A DNA stretch of 52,950 nucleotides from an uncultured bacterium (lineage in GTDB: Bacteria; Bacillota; Clostridia; Oscillospirales; Oscillospiraceae), in NCBI GenBank assembly GCA_947383145.1, contig CANDCH010000014.1, positions 1 to 52,950 on the forward strand, written 5' to 3'. The translations under genes were made by a program, and so were the position numbers. The notes below the pieces were generated by a model. That model was not told the origin of the DNA. It was given only the letters and a program-made list of their open reading frames with translations, and did not search any database. Each line of letters begins with the position of its first letter. Within the stretch, counting starts at the first letter, position 1. Below are positions 6,158 through 15,008 of this stretch, piece after piece.

Positions 6158-7051
6158 ATGTCAAATGTGTTGAGCGAACGCATCGTGGAATTGAGGAAGG
6201 ACCGGGGCCTCACCCAGGAGCAGCTGGGCCAGCTGGTGGGCGTCTCCGCCCAGGCGGTGAGCAAATGGGAAAAGGGGGGCGCGCCGGACGTGGAGCTGCT
6301 CCCCGCCCTGGCTGACCGCCTGGGGGTGACCATCGACAGCCTGTTTGGCCGCGAGGACGGCGAGTCTGCGGACTTTTCCCAAACCGCCGCCCGCTGGCTC
6401 CACACCATCCCCAAGGAACAGCGGTACGATCAGATCTGCCGCCTGTTCTGGATCTTTACTCAAAATATGGTGGACGAGGTGACCATGCCGGATATCGGCT
6501 ATCTGGAACAGGCCGCCGCTTTGTGGGAGGATGAGACCAGCGGGATCAAGCAGTGGGCCATCAGCCGGGTCTGGCTGGACGGCGGCTATATGTTGAGCCT
6601 CCACGCGGAGGACCTCTCCTTCGCCACCGTCTGGCCCGAGCCGAAGGACGGCTATGACGCCCACTTTGCCGCCATGGACGACTACCGCCGCCTGTTTTCC
6701 GTCCTGGCCCGCCCCGGATGCCTGGAGGTGCTGGAATACCTGTACAGCCGTCCGTACCGCCATTATATGGCGGACACCGTTGCCAAGGCCCTGGCGCTCC
6801 CCATCGAGGAGGCCCTGGCGGTCATGGAGGTTCTGTGGGAGACGCGGCTCGTGGAACGGACGGAGCTGGAGCTGGTGGACGGCTTGAGCTACGCCTACTC
6901 CCGGCATGACGGGGACGTCACCCTGGTTCCGTTCCTCTATATGGCCCGCTGCATGATCCAGAAGGGAGCCTACCTGTTCAATGTGGGTGGCGCTGGAAAG
7001 CCCCTGCTCCGGGGAGGCGTGTGGAAAAGGACGGAGGAGGAGAGACAATGA
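6158..7051 (+). CDS. XRE-family transcriptional regulator of the adjacent ABC exporter
   Basis: A 297-residue protein. Residues ~1-65 form an XRE HTH (ELRKDRGLTQEQLGQLVG, then AQAVSKWEKGGAPDVE). The C-terminal ~220 residues contain a segment around 180-235 with a winged-helix or ArsR-like look (RPGCLEVLEYLYSRPYRHYM, then VAKALALPIEEALAVMEVLW), suggesting a second nucleic-acid- or effector-binding module. The gene ends in an ATGA overlap with the ABC exporter, so the two are translationally coupled and the regulator very likely controls the transporter. Repeated TTCAAC sites overlap its promoter. The inducer is unknown; a drug or peptide substrate is the usual case for such pairs. Confidence 0.82.
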   Translation: MSNVLSERIVELRKDRGLTQEQLGQLVGVSAQAVSKWEKGGAPDVELLPALADRLGVTIDSLFGREDGESADFSQTAARWLHTIPKEQRYDQICRLFWIFTQNMVDEVTMPDIGYLEQAAALWEDETSGIKQWAISRVWLDGGYMLSLHAEDLSFATVWPEPKDGYDAHFAAMDDYRRLFSVLARPGCLEVLEYLYSRPYRHYMADTVAKALALPIEEALAVMEVLWETRLVERTELELVDGLSYAYSRHDGDVTLVPFLYMARCMIQKGAYLFNVGGAGKPLLRGGVWKRTEEERQ

Positions 7052-8766
7052 AGCGCACCAAAAGGAATCCCGCCGCCCGGGCCTATTTCCGGGCCTTTTA
7101 TGATGGAAACCGCCTGAATTTCGGGCTCACCGCCCTGCTCACCCTGCTGGGCATTCCCGCCACGCTGTCGGTGTCCTGGTTGCTGGGCGAGCTGCTGGAC
7201 GCCGCCTCCGCCAGGAGCATGGAGCAGCTGGTGCGGGCCGTCAAAATCTTTGTGCCCATCGCCCTCTTTTATGTGGCGCTGGACCTGGGCACCCATTGGG
7301 TCAAATCCAGGTTCCTCTGCCGGGCCATGGTCCAGTACAAAGCCCTGGCCTTCCGCAGGCTGTCCGAGAAGAGCATCAGCGCCTTTTCCCGGGAAAATAC
7401 CGGCCGCTACCTGTCCATCCTCACCAACGACACCGGCACAATTGAGACAAACTATCTGGAAAGCAGCTTCAGAATCCTTGACAACGCGGTCCTGTTCCTT
7501 GGCTGCATCGGCATGATGCTGTGGTACAGCCCGATGCTGGCGGTCATTGTCGTCGCGTTCAGCGTTCTGCCCATCGCCGTGGCGATGCTCACCGGCGGCA
7601 TGCTCACCAGGCGGGAGCAGGAGGTCAGCGAGAAAAACGAGGGCTTCATGGCCCAGATCAAGGACCTGCTCAACGGCTTTTCCGTCATCAAGAGCTTTAA
7701 GGCGGAGGCCGCGGCCCAGCGGCAGTTCGACGCCGCCAGCCAGACCGTGGAGGGCGCCAAGCGCCGCCGCCGCTGGAGCACGGGCCAGGTCACCACCCTG
7801 TCCGGCCTGTGCGGCTTCATCATGCAGTTCGGCATCTTCTTCATCGGCACCTACCTCGCAATCCGGGGACATGTCACCGGCGGAACGGTGGTGGTGTTTG
7901 TCAACCTGTCCGGCACCATGCTGAACGCCATCCAGGTCGTCCCTCAGTGCTGGGCCAGCCGCAGGGCCGCCGCAGGGCTGGTGGAGAAGCTGGCGGCCGT
8001 CACCGAGGAGAACGCGGGGCGTTCCGGCGACCCAATCCCGCCGGTCCTCCGCGACGGCATCACCCTGGACCACGTCACCTTCGGCTATGAGCCGGACAAG
8101 CCGGTGCTGAGCGACATCTCCCTCACCCTGGAGCCGGGGAAGAAATACGCCCTGGTGGGGGGCTCCGGGTCGGGCAAGTCCACCCTGTTGAACCTGCTCA
8201 TGGGGGCCTATGACGGCTACGGCGGCTCCATCGCCATCGACGGCAAGGAGCTGCGGAAGGTGGACCCGGACAGCCTCTACGACCTGATGAGCCTCATCGG
8301 ACAAAGCGTGTTCCTGTTCGACGACACCATCCGCGGCAATGTCACCATGTTCCGGGACTTCCCAGACCAGCTTGTGGAAAAAGCTATAAAGCAGTCCGGC
8401 CTGTCAGAGCTTTTGGCCCAGCGGGGGGAGGACTACCGCTGCGGCGAGAACGGCGGGGGGCTGTCCGGCGGGGAGCGCCAGCGGGTGTCCATCGCCCGGT
8501 GCCTGCTCCGGGGCACGCCGGTGCTGCTGCTGGACGAGGCCACCGCCGCCCTGGACAACCAGACCGCCTTCGCCGTCACCGACGCCATCCTCCGCCTGGA
8601 CGGCCTCACCCGGCTGGTGGTCACCCACCGGCTGGAGGCGGCGCTGATGGCGCAGTACGACGAGATCATCGTGCTTCGGAACGGGAAAATTCAGGAGCGG
8701 GGGAATTACGAAGCCCTCATGGCGGAAAAGGGATACTTTTACTCTCTATACACCCTGGCGGCGTGA
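7048..8766 (+). CDS. ABC transporter, fused permease/ATP-binding protein (exporter type)
   Basis: A 572-residue half-transporter. The N-terminal ~310 residues are a type-1 exporter membrane domain with about six hydrophobic segments. The ATPase follows, with Walker A GGSGSGKST at ~371-379, signature LSGGERQR at ~472 and Walker B VLLLDEAT at ~492-499, plus an H-loop histidine in VVTHRLEA. Only one half-transporter gene is present, so it probably works as a homodimer; the substrate is unknown. The start at 7048 is preferred over an in-frame ATG at 7021 because GGAGGAGAG directly precedes it and it overlaps the regulator's stop by ATGA. A strong terminator follows at 8771-8805. Confidence 0.93.
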   Translation: MKRTKRNPAARAYFRAFYDGNRLNFGLTALLTLLGIPATLSVSWLLGELLDAASARSMEQLVRAVKIFVPIALFYVALDLGTHWVKSRFLCRAMVQYKALAFRRLSEKSISAFSRENTGRYLSILTNDTGTIETNYLESSFRILDNAVLFLGCIGMMLWYSPMLAVIVVAFSVLPIAVAMLTGGMLTRREQEVSEKNEGFMAQIKDLLNGFSVIKSFKAEAAAQRQFDAASQTVEGAKRRRRWSTGQVTTLSGLCGFIMQFGIFFIGTYLAIRGHVTGGTVVVFVNLSGTMLNAIQVVPQCWASRRAAAGLVEKLAAVTEENAGRSGDPIPPVLRDGITLDHVTFGYEPDKPVLSDISLTLEPGKKYALVGGSGSGKSTLLNLLMGAYDGYGGSIAIDGKELRKVDPDSLYDLMSLIGQSVFLFDDTIRGNVTMFRDFPDQLVEKAIKQSGLSELLAQRGEDYRCGENGGGLSGGERQRVSIARCLLRGTPVLLLDEATAALDNQTAFAVTDAILRLDGLTRLVVTHRLEAALMAQYDEIIVLRNGKIQERGNYEALMAEKGYFYSLYTLAA

Positions 8767-8770
8767 CAAA

Positions 8771-8805
8771 GGGCCGGACAGCAGCTCAGCTGTCCGGCCC
8801 TTTTT
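8771..8805 (+). terminator. Terminator of the ABC exporter operon
   Basis: A 12-bp stem GGGCCGGACAGC/GCTGTCCGGCCC (8771-8782 with 8789-8800), a 6-nt loop and TTTTT. It abuts the convergent GNAT gene, whose stop codon lies inside the T-run, so it may also help end that transcript, though only three A precede the stem. Confidence 0.9.
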
Positions 8806-9277
8806 ACAGAACTTTTTCCATTAAAATATATTCGGCGTTCCGCAGGCGCTCCCGGAAGCCGCACCGGCGGAAGAGCTCCGCCGACGGGTTGTCTATGGCG
8901 ATGTTGTCCGCCAGACGGTCCACACCGTTCTCCTTGGCGGCGGCGCACAAGAGCTCCAGCCCCTGCCGCCCGAAGCCCCGGCCCCGGTACCGGGCCAGCA
9001 CCACCACATCGCATATATATCCGTTCAGCTCACCGTCAAAATAATAGGCCGCCTCCCCCACCGGCTCCCCGGTGTCCTCCCGGCACAGATAGCGGTAAAA
9101 CCGCTCCCCCGTCCCGTTCTCCACCCAGCGGGCGAACCAGTCCGCCCAGCGCGCCCGGGGAAAGCCGATGGTCCCGCCGTAGGCGTGGTTATAGGCCATG
9201 GTGTCCGGATCGGCCAGCAGCGCCTGCCGGAACGCCAGCTCCTCCAGCCGGGGACGGCGCAGCACAAGCTTGTCCAC
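8804..9277 (-). CDS. GNAT-family N-acetyltransferase
   Basis: A 157-residue protein. The acetyl-CoA binding core is visible as VVLARYRGRGFGRQGLELL (the V-x-x-x-x-R-G-x-G-x-G motif) at ~95-113, followed by FRRCGFRERL near the end. The N-terminal part has DTMAYNHAYGGTIGFPRARW, which recurs in a clostridial GNAT subgroup of unknown substrate. The GTG at 9277 is chosen because it falls 5 bp after the DUF362 gene's stop and gives a normal-length protein; the open frame continues upstream but overlaps that gene. No good Shine-Dalgarno is visible, so translation may be coupled. Substrate unknown. Confidence 0.8.
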   Translation of the reverse strand: MDKLVLRRPRLEELAFRQALLADPDTMAYNHAYGGTIGFPRARWADWFARWVENGTGERFYRYLCREDTGEPVGEAAYYFDGELNGYICDVVVLARYRGRGFGRQGLELLCAAAKENGVDRLADNIAIDNPSAELFRRCGFRERLRNAEYILMEKVL

Positions 9278-9282
9278 GGCCG

Positions 9283-10434
9283 CTAATGGTCCAGCAGCCG
9301 CGCGATGGCGGTGCGGCGCACCTTCAGGGCGCTCTTGGGGCAGAACTCCTGGCAGCAGAAACAGCGGATGCACTTTTTGCGGTCAATGCGGGGCTTTTTG
9401 TCCACCATGGTGATGGCCTTGGCGGGGCACACGTCCCGGCACTCGCCGCACCCCACGCACTGCTCCGGCTTCAGCTGGGGCCGCTGGGCCAGCGCCCAGT
9501 TCATCACGGCCCCCTTCACCCGGCCCGGCAGGCTGGTCCCGTTTCCCTGGAACAGGTGGCTGTTGCCGGTGACAATGCGCCGGAAGTCCGGCAGGGCGAA
9601 GGCGGCGGGGTCCCCCTCCACCGTCAGCTCCGACGCCGAGGCGGGAATCAGCCCCCGCTCCAGCGCCGCCTCCAGGGTGGGCACCTCCTCCCGCCTCAGG
9701 CCGATGAGCCCGGCGCACAGCAGGTCCACCTTGTGGGCGCTCTCCCCCGCCAGCAGCGCGCCCATATGCCGGGGGGTGCCGCCGCTGGGGCCGTTGCCCT
9801 CCATGCACTCCACCGCGTCCACAATGGTGAGCCTGGGCTTGAAATACTCGTTCAGGTCCACGATCATCCGGGCGAAGTCCCGGGGGTCCGGGTAGCGGAA
9901 ATGGTACTCCGGCTTCACGGTGCCTGGGATGGCCCCAAACATGTTTTTCGCCCCGCAGGTCATGGCCATCATGCCGTGGGTTTTCAGCTTGCAGAAGTCG
10001 ATGACGGCGTCCGCCCCGTCCAGCCAGGCAGTGTAGCGGAACTGGCGGCACACCCTTCCCTGGGGGAATTGGGCGGTGCGCTCTGTGAAGTCCTGGTTCA
10101 GCCGTCCGCCCGCCGCCTCCACCGCCCGCATCCCGGTGGCGGCGTACACCCGCCCCACAAAGGCGGCGTTGAACAGCCCGCCGGGGCTGTCCCCCACCAC
10201 AACGTCCGCCCCCCGGGCGGACAGCAGCTCCACCAGGGAGCACAGCAGGGCAGGGTGGGTGGTGGCCGCTTTTTCCGGCTTGGCAAAGGTGAGCAGATTG
10301 GCCTTCACCGCGATTTTCATCCCCGGACGCACCCAGTCCAGCCCGCCCAGAGGGGCCAGCACCCGCTCCAGCGCGGCCCGGGTCTCCTCCCTGCCATAAT
10401 CCGCGCAGGGTACGATCACAACATCAGGTCTCAT
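9283..10434 (-). CDS. DUF362 domain protein with C-terminal 2x[4Fe-4S] ferredoxin
   Basis: A 383-residue protein. Residues 1-~300 match the DUF362 layout (VKANLLTF, VVVGDSPGG, KLKTHGMMAMTCGAKNMFG). Residues ~315-375 hold two [4Fe-4S] binding sets: CVGCGECRDVCP and CIRCFCCQEFCP. Such proteins are common in anaerobes and are presumed redox proteins, but no reaction is firmly assigned. ATG 10434 is preferred over the in-frame GTG at 10443 because a GAGG box precedes it at proper distance. It is the first gene of a two-gene unit with the GNAT gene, and a terminator of the upstream ispH-rpsA gene separates it from that operon. Confidence 0.87.
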   Translation of the reverse strand: MRPDVVIVPCADYGREETRAALERVLAPLGGLDWVRPGMKIAVKANLLTFAKPEKAATTHPALLCSLVELLSARGADVVVGDSPGGLFNAAFVGRVYAATGMRAVEAAGGRLNQDFTERTAQFPQGRVCRQFRYTAWLDGADAVIDFCKLKTHGMMAMTCGAKNMFGAIPGTVKPEYHFRYPDPRDFARMIVDLNEYFKPRLTIVDAVECMEGNGPSGGTPRHMGALLAGESAHKVDLLCAGLIGLRREEVPTLEAALERGLIPASASELTVEGDPAAFALPDFRRIVTGNSHLFQGNGTSLPGRVKGAVMNWALAQRPQLKPEQCVGCGECRDVCPAKAITMVDKKPRIDRKKCIRCFCCQEFCPKSALKVRRTAIARLLDH

Positions 10435-10451
10435 AGGATTCACCTCGATTG

Positions 10452-10478
10452 AAAAAGGCTGCCGCTGGTGCGGCAGCC
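10452..10478 (-). terminator. Terminator of the cmk-plsC-ispH/rpsA operon
   Basis: A 9-bp stem (10457-10465 with 10470-10478) with a TGGT loop. On the minus strand it is followed by five T (10452-10456). It lies 26 bp after the ispH-rpsA stop. Confidence 0.88.
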
Positions 10479-10503
10479 TTTTCTGGAATGGAATTGGGGA
10501 GCC

Positions 10504-12450
10504 TTACTCCACGGGCTCCTCGTCCTCCCCGTCCATGGGCTCGGACTCCAGCAGGGCCCGGATGGACAGGGACACCTTCTTGTTCTCCTCGTCGATGGCG
10601 GTGATCTTGGCGTCCACGGTATCGCCCTCGCTCACCACGTCGCCGGGCTTATCCACCCGGTGGTCGGACAGCTGGGAGATATGGATCAGGCCGTCCACGC
10701 CGGGGACGATCTCGGCAAACGCGCCGAAGGTCATCAGCTTGACCACCCGCACAGGGGCCACGTCGCCCACGGAATACTTCTCGGTGAACACGGTCCAGGG
10801 CTCCTGGCTGTGGTCCTTCACGCCCAGGGAGATCTTCTTCTTCTCCGGGTCGAAGGAGATGACATACACCTCAATGGGGTCGCCCACGCTGACCACCTCG
10901 GAGGGGGTCTTGATACGGGACCAGGACAGCTCGGAGATGTGAACCATGCCGTCCACGCCGCCGATGTCCACAAAGGCGCCGTAGGAGGTGAGGCTCTTCA
11001 CGGTGCCGCTGTACCGCTTGCCCACCTCGATGTTGTCCCAGATCGCGGCGGCGGCGGCGGCACGGGCCTCGGCGGCCACGGCGCGGATGGAGCCCACCAC
11101 CCGGCGGCGGGCGCGGTTCACCTCGGTGATGCGCAGCTGCACACGGGTCTTGACCATCTCAGACAGGTCGGCCCCCCGGGGCTTGCCGGACTGGGAGGCG
11201 GGGATGAACACCCGGATGCCCTTGACGCTGGCCACCAGACCGCCCTTGTTCTCCTCGGTGATGACGCCCTCCAGGACCTCTCTGCTCTCCACGGCGTTTT
11301 CCACGGTCTCCCAGTTTTTGTCCGCGTCAAGGCGCTTCTTGGACAGCTTCACCACGCAGTCCCGGTCGCTGACCAGCATGACGATGGCCTCAATCTCCTC
11401 GCCCACCTTGGCGACGTCCTCCGCCTTCACGTCGGGGTCGTCGCTCAGCTCCGACAGAGGAATGGTGCCCGGATACTTGACGCCCAGCTCAACCTGGATT
11501 TCCGTCGGCGTAATCGCCGCAACGGTTCCAGTGACTCGATCCCCCGTATTCAAAATTTTGAACGACTCCTCCAGCATCTCCGCGAAGGACTGTTCAATCT
11601 CCATGATTTCATCGCTCATTTTGTTGCTGACCTCCTTTATTATCCACTCCGGCGTGGATGCGCCGGCAGTGATCCCAAGCGTACCGGCCCCGCGAAACTG
11701 CTTCCGGCTCAAGCCCCCGGCCCCCTCCGCCTGCACCACGACGGGGCAGCGGCTGGCGCACAGCTGGGTGAGCTTCCTGGTGTTGGAGCTCTTCTGATCG
11801 CCGATGACGATCATCGCGCCGCACTGACCGGCCAGCTCCAGCGCTTCCGATTGACGCTTGGACGTAGCATTACATATTGTATCAAAAAATTCCGCGTTTG
11901 TACACACTTTTTTTGCGTTTTCCACGATTTTTTCCCAGTTTGCCCGGATCGCCGTAGTTTGGGACACAAATGTTAGGGGCTGGCCGGAAAAACCCGGCGT
12001 TTCCTGAACAATTTGTTCCAGCTCCTCCCACCCGGAAACCACGATTCCCCGGCGCGCGCAGCCAAGAATGCCCAAAATCTCCGGGTGGCCGGCCTCGCCC
12101 GCCACCACCGGAATCCGCCCCCGGGCTTCCGCCGTCCGGACGATTTCGTGGATACGGGCCACGTTGGGGCAGGTGGCGTCCAGTATCCGGCAGCCCCGGG
12201 CCTCCAGCGCCCGGTATACGCTGTCCGGCTCCCCATGGGCCCGGATGACCACCGCGCAGCCCGGTTCGGCCTCCTCCGGCGCGGCGACGACCACCGCCCC
12301 CAAGTCCTCCAGCCGCCGGATCACATGGTCGTTGTGGGTGATGTGCCCCAGCAGGTACACCGGCCCCTGGGCGGCGGCCTTCTCCGCCAGCTCCACCGCC
12401 CGCCGGACCCCGTAGCAGAACCCGGCGGTCCGGGCCACTCTGACCGTCAC
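10504..12450 (-). CDS. ispH-rpsA: Bifunctional HMBPP reductase (IspH) / 30S ribosomal protein S1 fusion
   Basis: A 648-residue fusion. Residues 1-~280 are IspH, the last MEP-pathway enzyme, which reduces HMBDP to IPP and DMAPP with a [4Fe-4S] cluster. The three cluster cysteines are visible in GFCYGV (C12), DATCPN (~C95) and TICNAT (~C190), and the catalytic ATCP and HGEP regions are intact. From ~300 onward come four S1 OB-fold repeats (for example TSYGAFVDIGGVDGMVHISE and GAFAEIVPGVDGLIHISQ), as in ribosomal protein S1. This fusion and its order after cmk and plsC are well known in Clostridia. The GTG start overlaps the plsC stop by GTGA. The C-terminus is acidic. Confidence 0.95.
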   Translation of the reverse strand: MTVRVARTAGFCYGVRRAVELAEKAAAQGPVYLLGHITHNDHVIRRLEDLGAVVVAAPEEAEPGCAVVIRAHGEPDSVYRALEARGCRILDATCPNVARIHEIVRTAEARGRIPVVAGEAGHPEILGILGCARRGIVVSGWEELEQIVQETPGFSGQPLTFVSQTTAIRANWEKIVENAKKVCTNAEFFDTICNATSKRQSEALELAGQCGAMIVIGDQKSSNTRKLTQLCASRCPVVVQAEGAGGLSRKQFRGAGTLGITAGASTPEWIIKEVSNKMSDEIMEIEQSFAEMLEESFKILNTGDRVTGTVAAITPTEIQVELGVKYPGTIPLSELSDDPDVKAEDVAKVGEEIEAIVMLVSDRDCVVKLSKKRLDADKNWETVENAVESREVLEGVITEENKGGLVASVKGIRVFIPASQSGKPRGADLSEMVKTRVQLRITEVNRARRRVVGSIRAVAAEARAAAAAAIWDNIEVGKRYSGTVKSLTSYGAFVDIGGVDGMVHISELSWSRIKTPSEVVSVGDPIEVYVISFDPEKKKISLGVKDHSQEPWTVFTEKYSVGDVAPVRVVKLMTFGAFAEIVPGVDGLIHISQLSDHRVDKPGDVVSEGDTVDAKITAIDEENKKVSLSIRALLESEPMDGEDEEPVE

Positions 12451-13043
12451 GCCGCCTGCTCCCCCAGCGCCTTGACCCTGGCCAGCAGGTCGTCGGCGAT
12501 GCGCTGGTAGTCCCCGGCAGAGGGCTTGCGCCCCTCAAACTCCGGGTGGTAGGGCTGGCCGAACACCACGGTTGTCCTGTGGAAGCGGCGCTTTTTCTGG
12601 GAGATGTAAACCGGCACCAGCGGCGTGCCCGTGCGGGTGGCGAACATGGCCGCGCCGGTCTGGACCTCGGACGCCTCGCCCTCCTTCACCCGGGTGCCCT
12701 CGGGAAACATCAGCAGCTTCTCCCCTTTTTTCAGCACCCGGAGGCACTCCTTTGCCGCCGCCATGTCGGACTTCCCCCGGTTGACGCCGATGATCCCCGC
12801 CTTCTTCAGCAGAAAACCGATCACCGGCCACTTCATAATCTCCGCCTTGGCCATCACGTGGGTCTGCCGCCTGCTTCCCATGCAGCACACCACATACAGC
12901 GGGTCCCCCAGGGTGGTGTGGTTGCCGCAGATCAAAGCCGGTCCCTCCGGGATGTTCTCCACCCCCACCGCCTTCCAGGGGTGAAAGATTTTCATATAGA
13001 TCCAGATGATGGGGTACAGGACCGCGTACATCTTGTTTTTCAT
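12447..13043 (-). CDS. plsC: 1-acyl-sn-glycerol-3-phosphate acyltransferase
   Basis: A 198-residue protein. The acyltransferase motifs are NHTTLGD (the H-x4-D catalytic block, ~residues 42-48) and FPEGTR (~113-118). It makes phosphatidic acid from lysophosphatidic acid at the membrane. An N-terminal hydrophobic stretch (YAVLYPIIWIYMKIF) is the likely membrane contact. ATG 13043 is chosen over the in-frame TTG at 13049 because AGGAGG lies seven bases before it. It sits between cmk (13 bp gap) and ispH-rpsA (overlap) and complements plsX and acpP at 22-24 kb. Confidence 0.93.
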   Translation of the reverse strand: MKNKMYAVLYPIIWIYMKIFHPWKAVGVENIPEGPALICGNHTTLGDPLYVVCCMGSRRQTHVMAKAEIMKWPVIGFLLKKAGIIGVNRGKSDMAAAKECLRVLKKGEKLLMFPEGTRVKEGEASEVQTGAAMFATRTGTPLVPVYISQKKRRFHRTTVVFGQPYHPEFEGRKPSAGDYQRIADDLLARVKALGEQAA

Positions 13044-13055
13044 GTACAAGCCTCC

Positions 13056-13733
13056 TCAGACGTCCAGGCGCTCCCGGATGATGCCCAACAGCAGCCGGAA
13101 GCTCCCCTCCAGGTCCAGCCCGGTGGTGTCGGCCAGCGCCGCGTCCTCCGCCCGGCGCAGGGGCGCGGTCTCCCGGGACTCGTCCCGGCGGTCCCGCTCC
13201 ACCACCTCCCGGAGCACCTGCTCCAAATCCGCCCGCTGGCCCCGCTCCAGCAGCTCCTTATAACGGCGCTCCGCCCGGGCCTCCGCCTTGGCGGTGAGGT
13301 AGATCTTCACGTCCGCATGGGGGAGCACCACGGTGCCGATGTCCCGGCCGTCCATGATCACGTCGTGCTCCCGGGCGGCGGAGCGCTGCATCTCCAGGAG
13401 GAAGTCCCGCACCGCCGGCAGGGCCGCCGCCTTGGAGGCGCAGGCGGAGATCTCATTCTCCCGGATGGCCTGGGTCACGTCCTCTCCATCCAGGTACATA
13501 TGCTGAAGGCCGTCCTCCCCGTAGCCCATGTCCACGGACAACCGGGGCAGCATCGCCGCCACCGCCTCCCCGTCGGCGGGGTCCACGCCCCGGCGGCGGG
13601 CCGCCAGGCCCACCGTGCGGTAAATGGCCCCCGTGTCCACATAGACAAAGCCCAGCTCCTGGGCCAGCCGCTTCGCCAGCGTGGACTTTCCCGCCCCGGA
13701 GGGCCCGTCGATGGCAATGCTGCGCTTTTTCAT
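13056..13733 (-). CDS. cmk: Cytidylate kinase
   Basis: A 225-residue protein, normal length for Cmk. It begins with a P-loop GPSGAGKST at residues 10-18 and has VDTGAIYR near 31-38, the acceptor-site signature of CMP kinases, and MDGRDIGTVVLP near 126-137. It phosphorylates (d)CMP to (d)CDP with ATP in the cytoplasm. It heads the cmk-plsC-ispH/rpsA operon, a conserved clostridial order. The HI0933-family gene ends 18 bp upstream, so transcription may start further up. Confidence 0.95.
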   Translation of the reverse strand: MKKRSIAIDGPSGAGKSTLAKRLAQELGFVYVDTGAIYRTVGLAARRRGVDPADGEAVAAMLPRLSVDMGYGEDGLQHMYLDGEDVTQAIRENEISACASKAAALPAVRDFLLEMQRSAAREHDVIMDGRDIGTVVLPHADVKIYLTAKAEARAERRYKELLERGQRADLEQVLREVVERDRRDESRETAPLRRAEDAALADTTGLDLEGSFRLLLGIIRERLDV

Positions 13734-13751
13734 GGCAAAACGCCCTTTCCC

Positions 13752-15008
13752 TTAAAATCGCGCCAAAACGCGCTCCGCCGCGGCCAGTCCGGCGGCATAG
13801 CCGGTAGACCAGGCGATTTGCAGATTGAAGCCGCCGGTGTAGCCGTCCACATCCAGCACCTCCCCGGCAAAGTACAGCCCCCGCGCCCGTTTGGAGGCCA
13901 TGGTTTTGGGGTCCACCTCCCCCACCGCCACGCCGCCGCGGGTGACCACCGCCTCCTCCACCGGGCGGGCGCCCCTGAGGGGAACGGCGAAGTCCTTCAG
14001 CGCCGCCAGCAGCGCCCGCCGCTGGCCCTTTCGGATTTCGTGAACCTTGGCGTCCAGCGGGATGCCCGCCCGCTCCGCCATCACCGGCACCGCCGACCGG
14101 GGGACCAGCCCACCCAGGGCGTTGGCGCAGTCCTGGTTGGCCCGGGCCGCGAAGTCCCGCAGCAGGCGGGCGTCCAGGGTCTGAACGTCCAGGGCGGGCT
14201 TCCAGTCGATGGCGGCGGCGTAGCTGGCCCCGCCGGAATCCAGGTGGGCGGAGGCGGACAGCACCAGCGGCCCGGACAGCCCGAAATGGGTAAACAGCAG
14301 CTCTCCCCGCTCCCGGAACACGGTTCTGCCCCCAACCTCCCGGACGGCCAGCTCCACGTTGCGCAGGGACAGGCCCTGCATTTGGGCGCAGCAGGGGTCG
14401 TCCGACTCCAGCGGCACCAGGGAGCCCCGGATGGGGGTGACGGTGTGCCCCGCCGCCCGGGCCAGGGCGTAGCCGTCCCCGGTGGACCCGGTGCGGGGGT
14501 AGGAGGCCCCGCCGGTGGCCAGGATCAGCGCCCCGAACCCGGAAACCGCCCCGCTCCGCTCCGTGGTCAGGCCGGTCAGCCGCCCGTCCTCCACAGACAG
14601 GCCCGTGAGCCGGTCCCGCCGGAGCTCCACCCCCCGGCGGCGCAGCTCAAAGAACAGCGCGTCCACAATGTCGGCAGCCCTGCCGGAGGCGGGGAATACC
14701 CGGTTCCCCCGCTCCGTCCTCAGGGGCGTCCCCAGCTCCTCAAAAAAAGCCGTCACGTCCGCCGGGCCAAACCGGCTGAACGCGCTGTAAAGAAACTTTC
14801 CGTTGCGGGGAATGGAGGCCAGCAGCGCCTCCCTGCCGCAGTTGTTGGTGACATTGCACCGGCCCTTGCCGGTGATGTAGAGCTTCCGGCCCACCTTTTC
14901 GTTGGGCTCCAGCAGCAAAACCTCCGCCCCCGCCCGGGCCGCGGCGATGGCGGCCATCATGCCCGCCGCGCCGCCTCCGGCCACCACAACCCTATTTTCC
15001 GTCCCCAT
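13752..15008 (-). CDS. HI0933/YhiN-family FAD-dependent flavoprotein
   Basis: A 418-residue protein. The N-terminal dinucleotide-binding motif is VVVAGGGAAGMMAA (~7-20), followed by KLYITGKGRCNVTN (~42-55), a hallmark of the HI0933 (BaiN-like) family. Toward the end GLYFAGEVLDVDGYTGGFNL is the second FAD contact. The family reduces unsaturated substrates in a few studied cases, but the physiological reaction here is unknown. ATG 15008 is preferred over an upstream in-frame start because AAAAGGTGGAG precedes it; the gene then overlaps the RpiR regulator's end by 17 bp, implying co-transcription. It is followed closely by cmk. Confidence 0.9.
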   Translation of the reverse strand: MGTENRVVVAGGGAAGMMAAIAAARAGAEVLLLEPNEKVGRKLYITGKGRCNVTNNCGREALLASIPRNGKFLYSAFSRFGPADVTAFFEELGTPLRTERGNRVFPASGRAADIVDALFFELRRRGVELRRDRLTGLSVEDGRLTGLTTERSGAVSGFGALILATGGASYPRTGSTGDGYALARAAGHTVTPIRGSLVPLESDDPCCAQMQGLSLRNVELAVREVGGRTVFRERGELLFTHFGLSGPLVLSASAHLDSGGASYAAAIDWKPALDVQTLDARLLRDFAARANQDCANALGGLVPRSAVPVMAERAGIPLDAKVHEIRKGQRRALLAALKDFAVPLRGARPVEEAVVTRGGVAVGEVDPKTMASKRARGLYFAGEVLDVDGYTGGFNLQIAWSTGYAAGLAAAERVLARF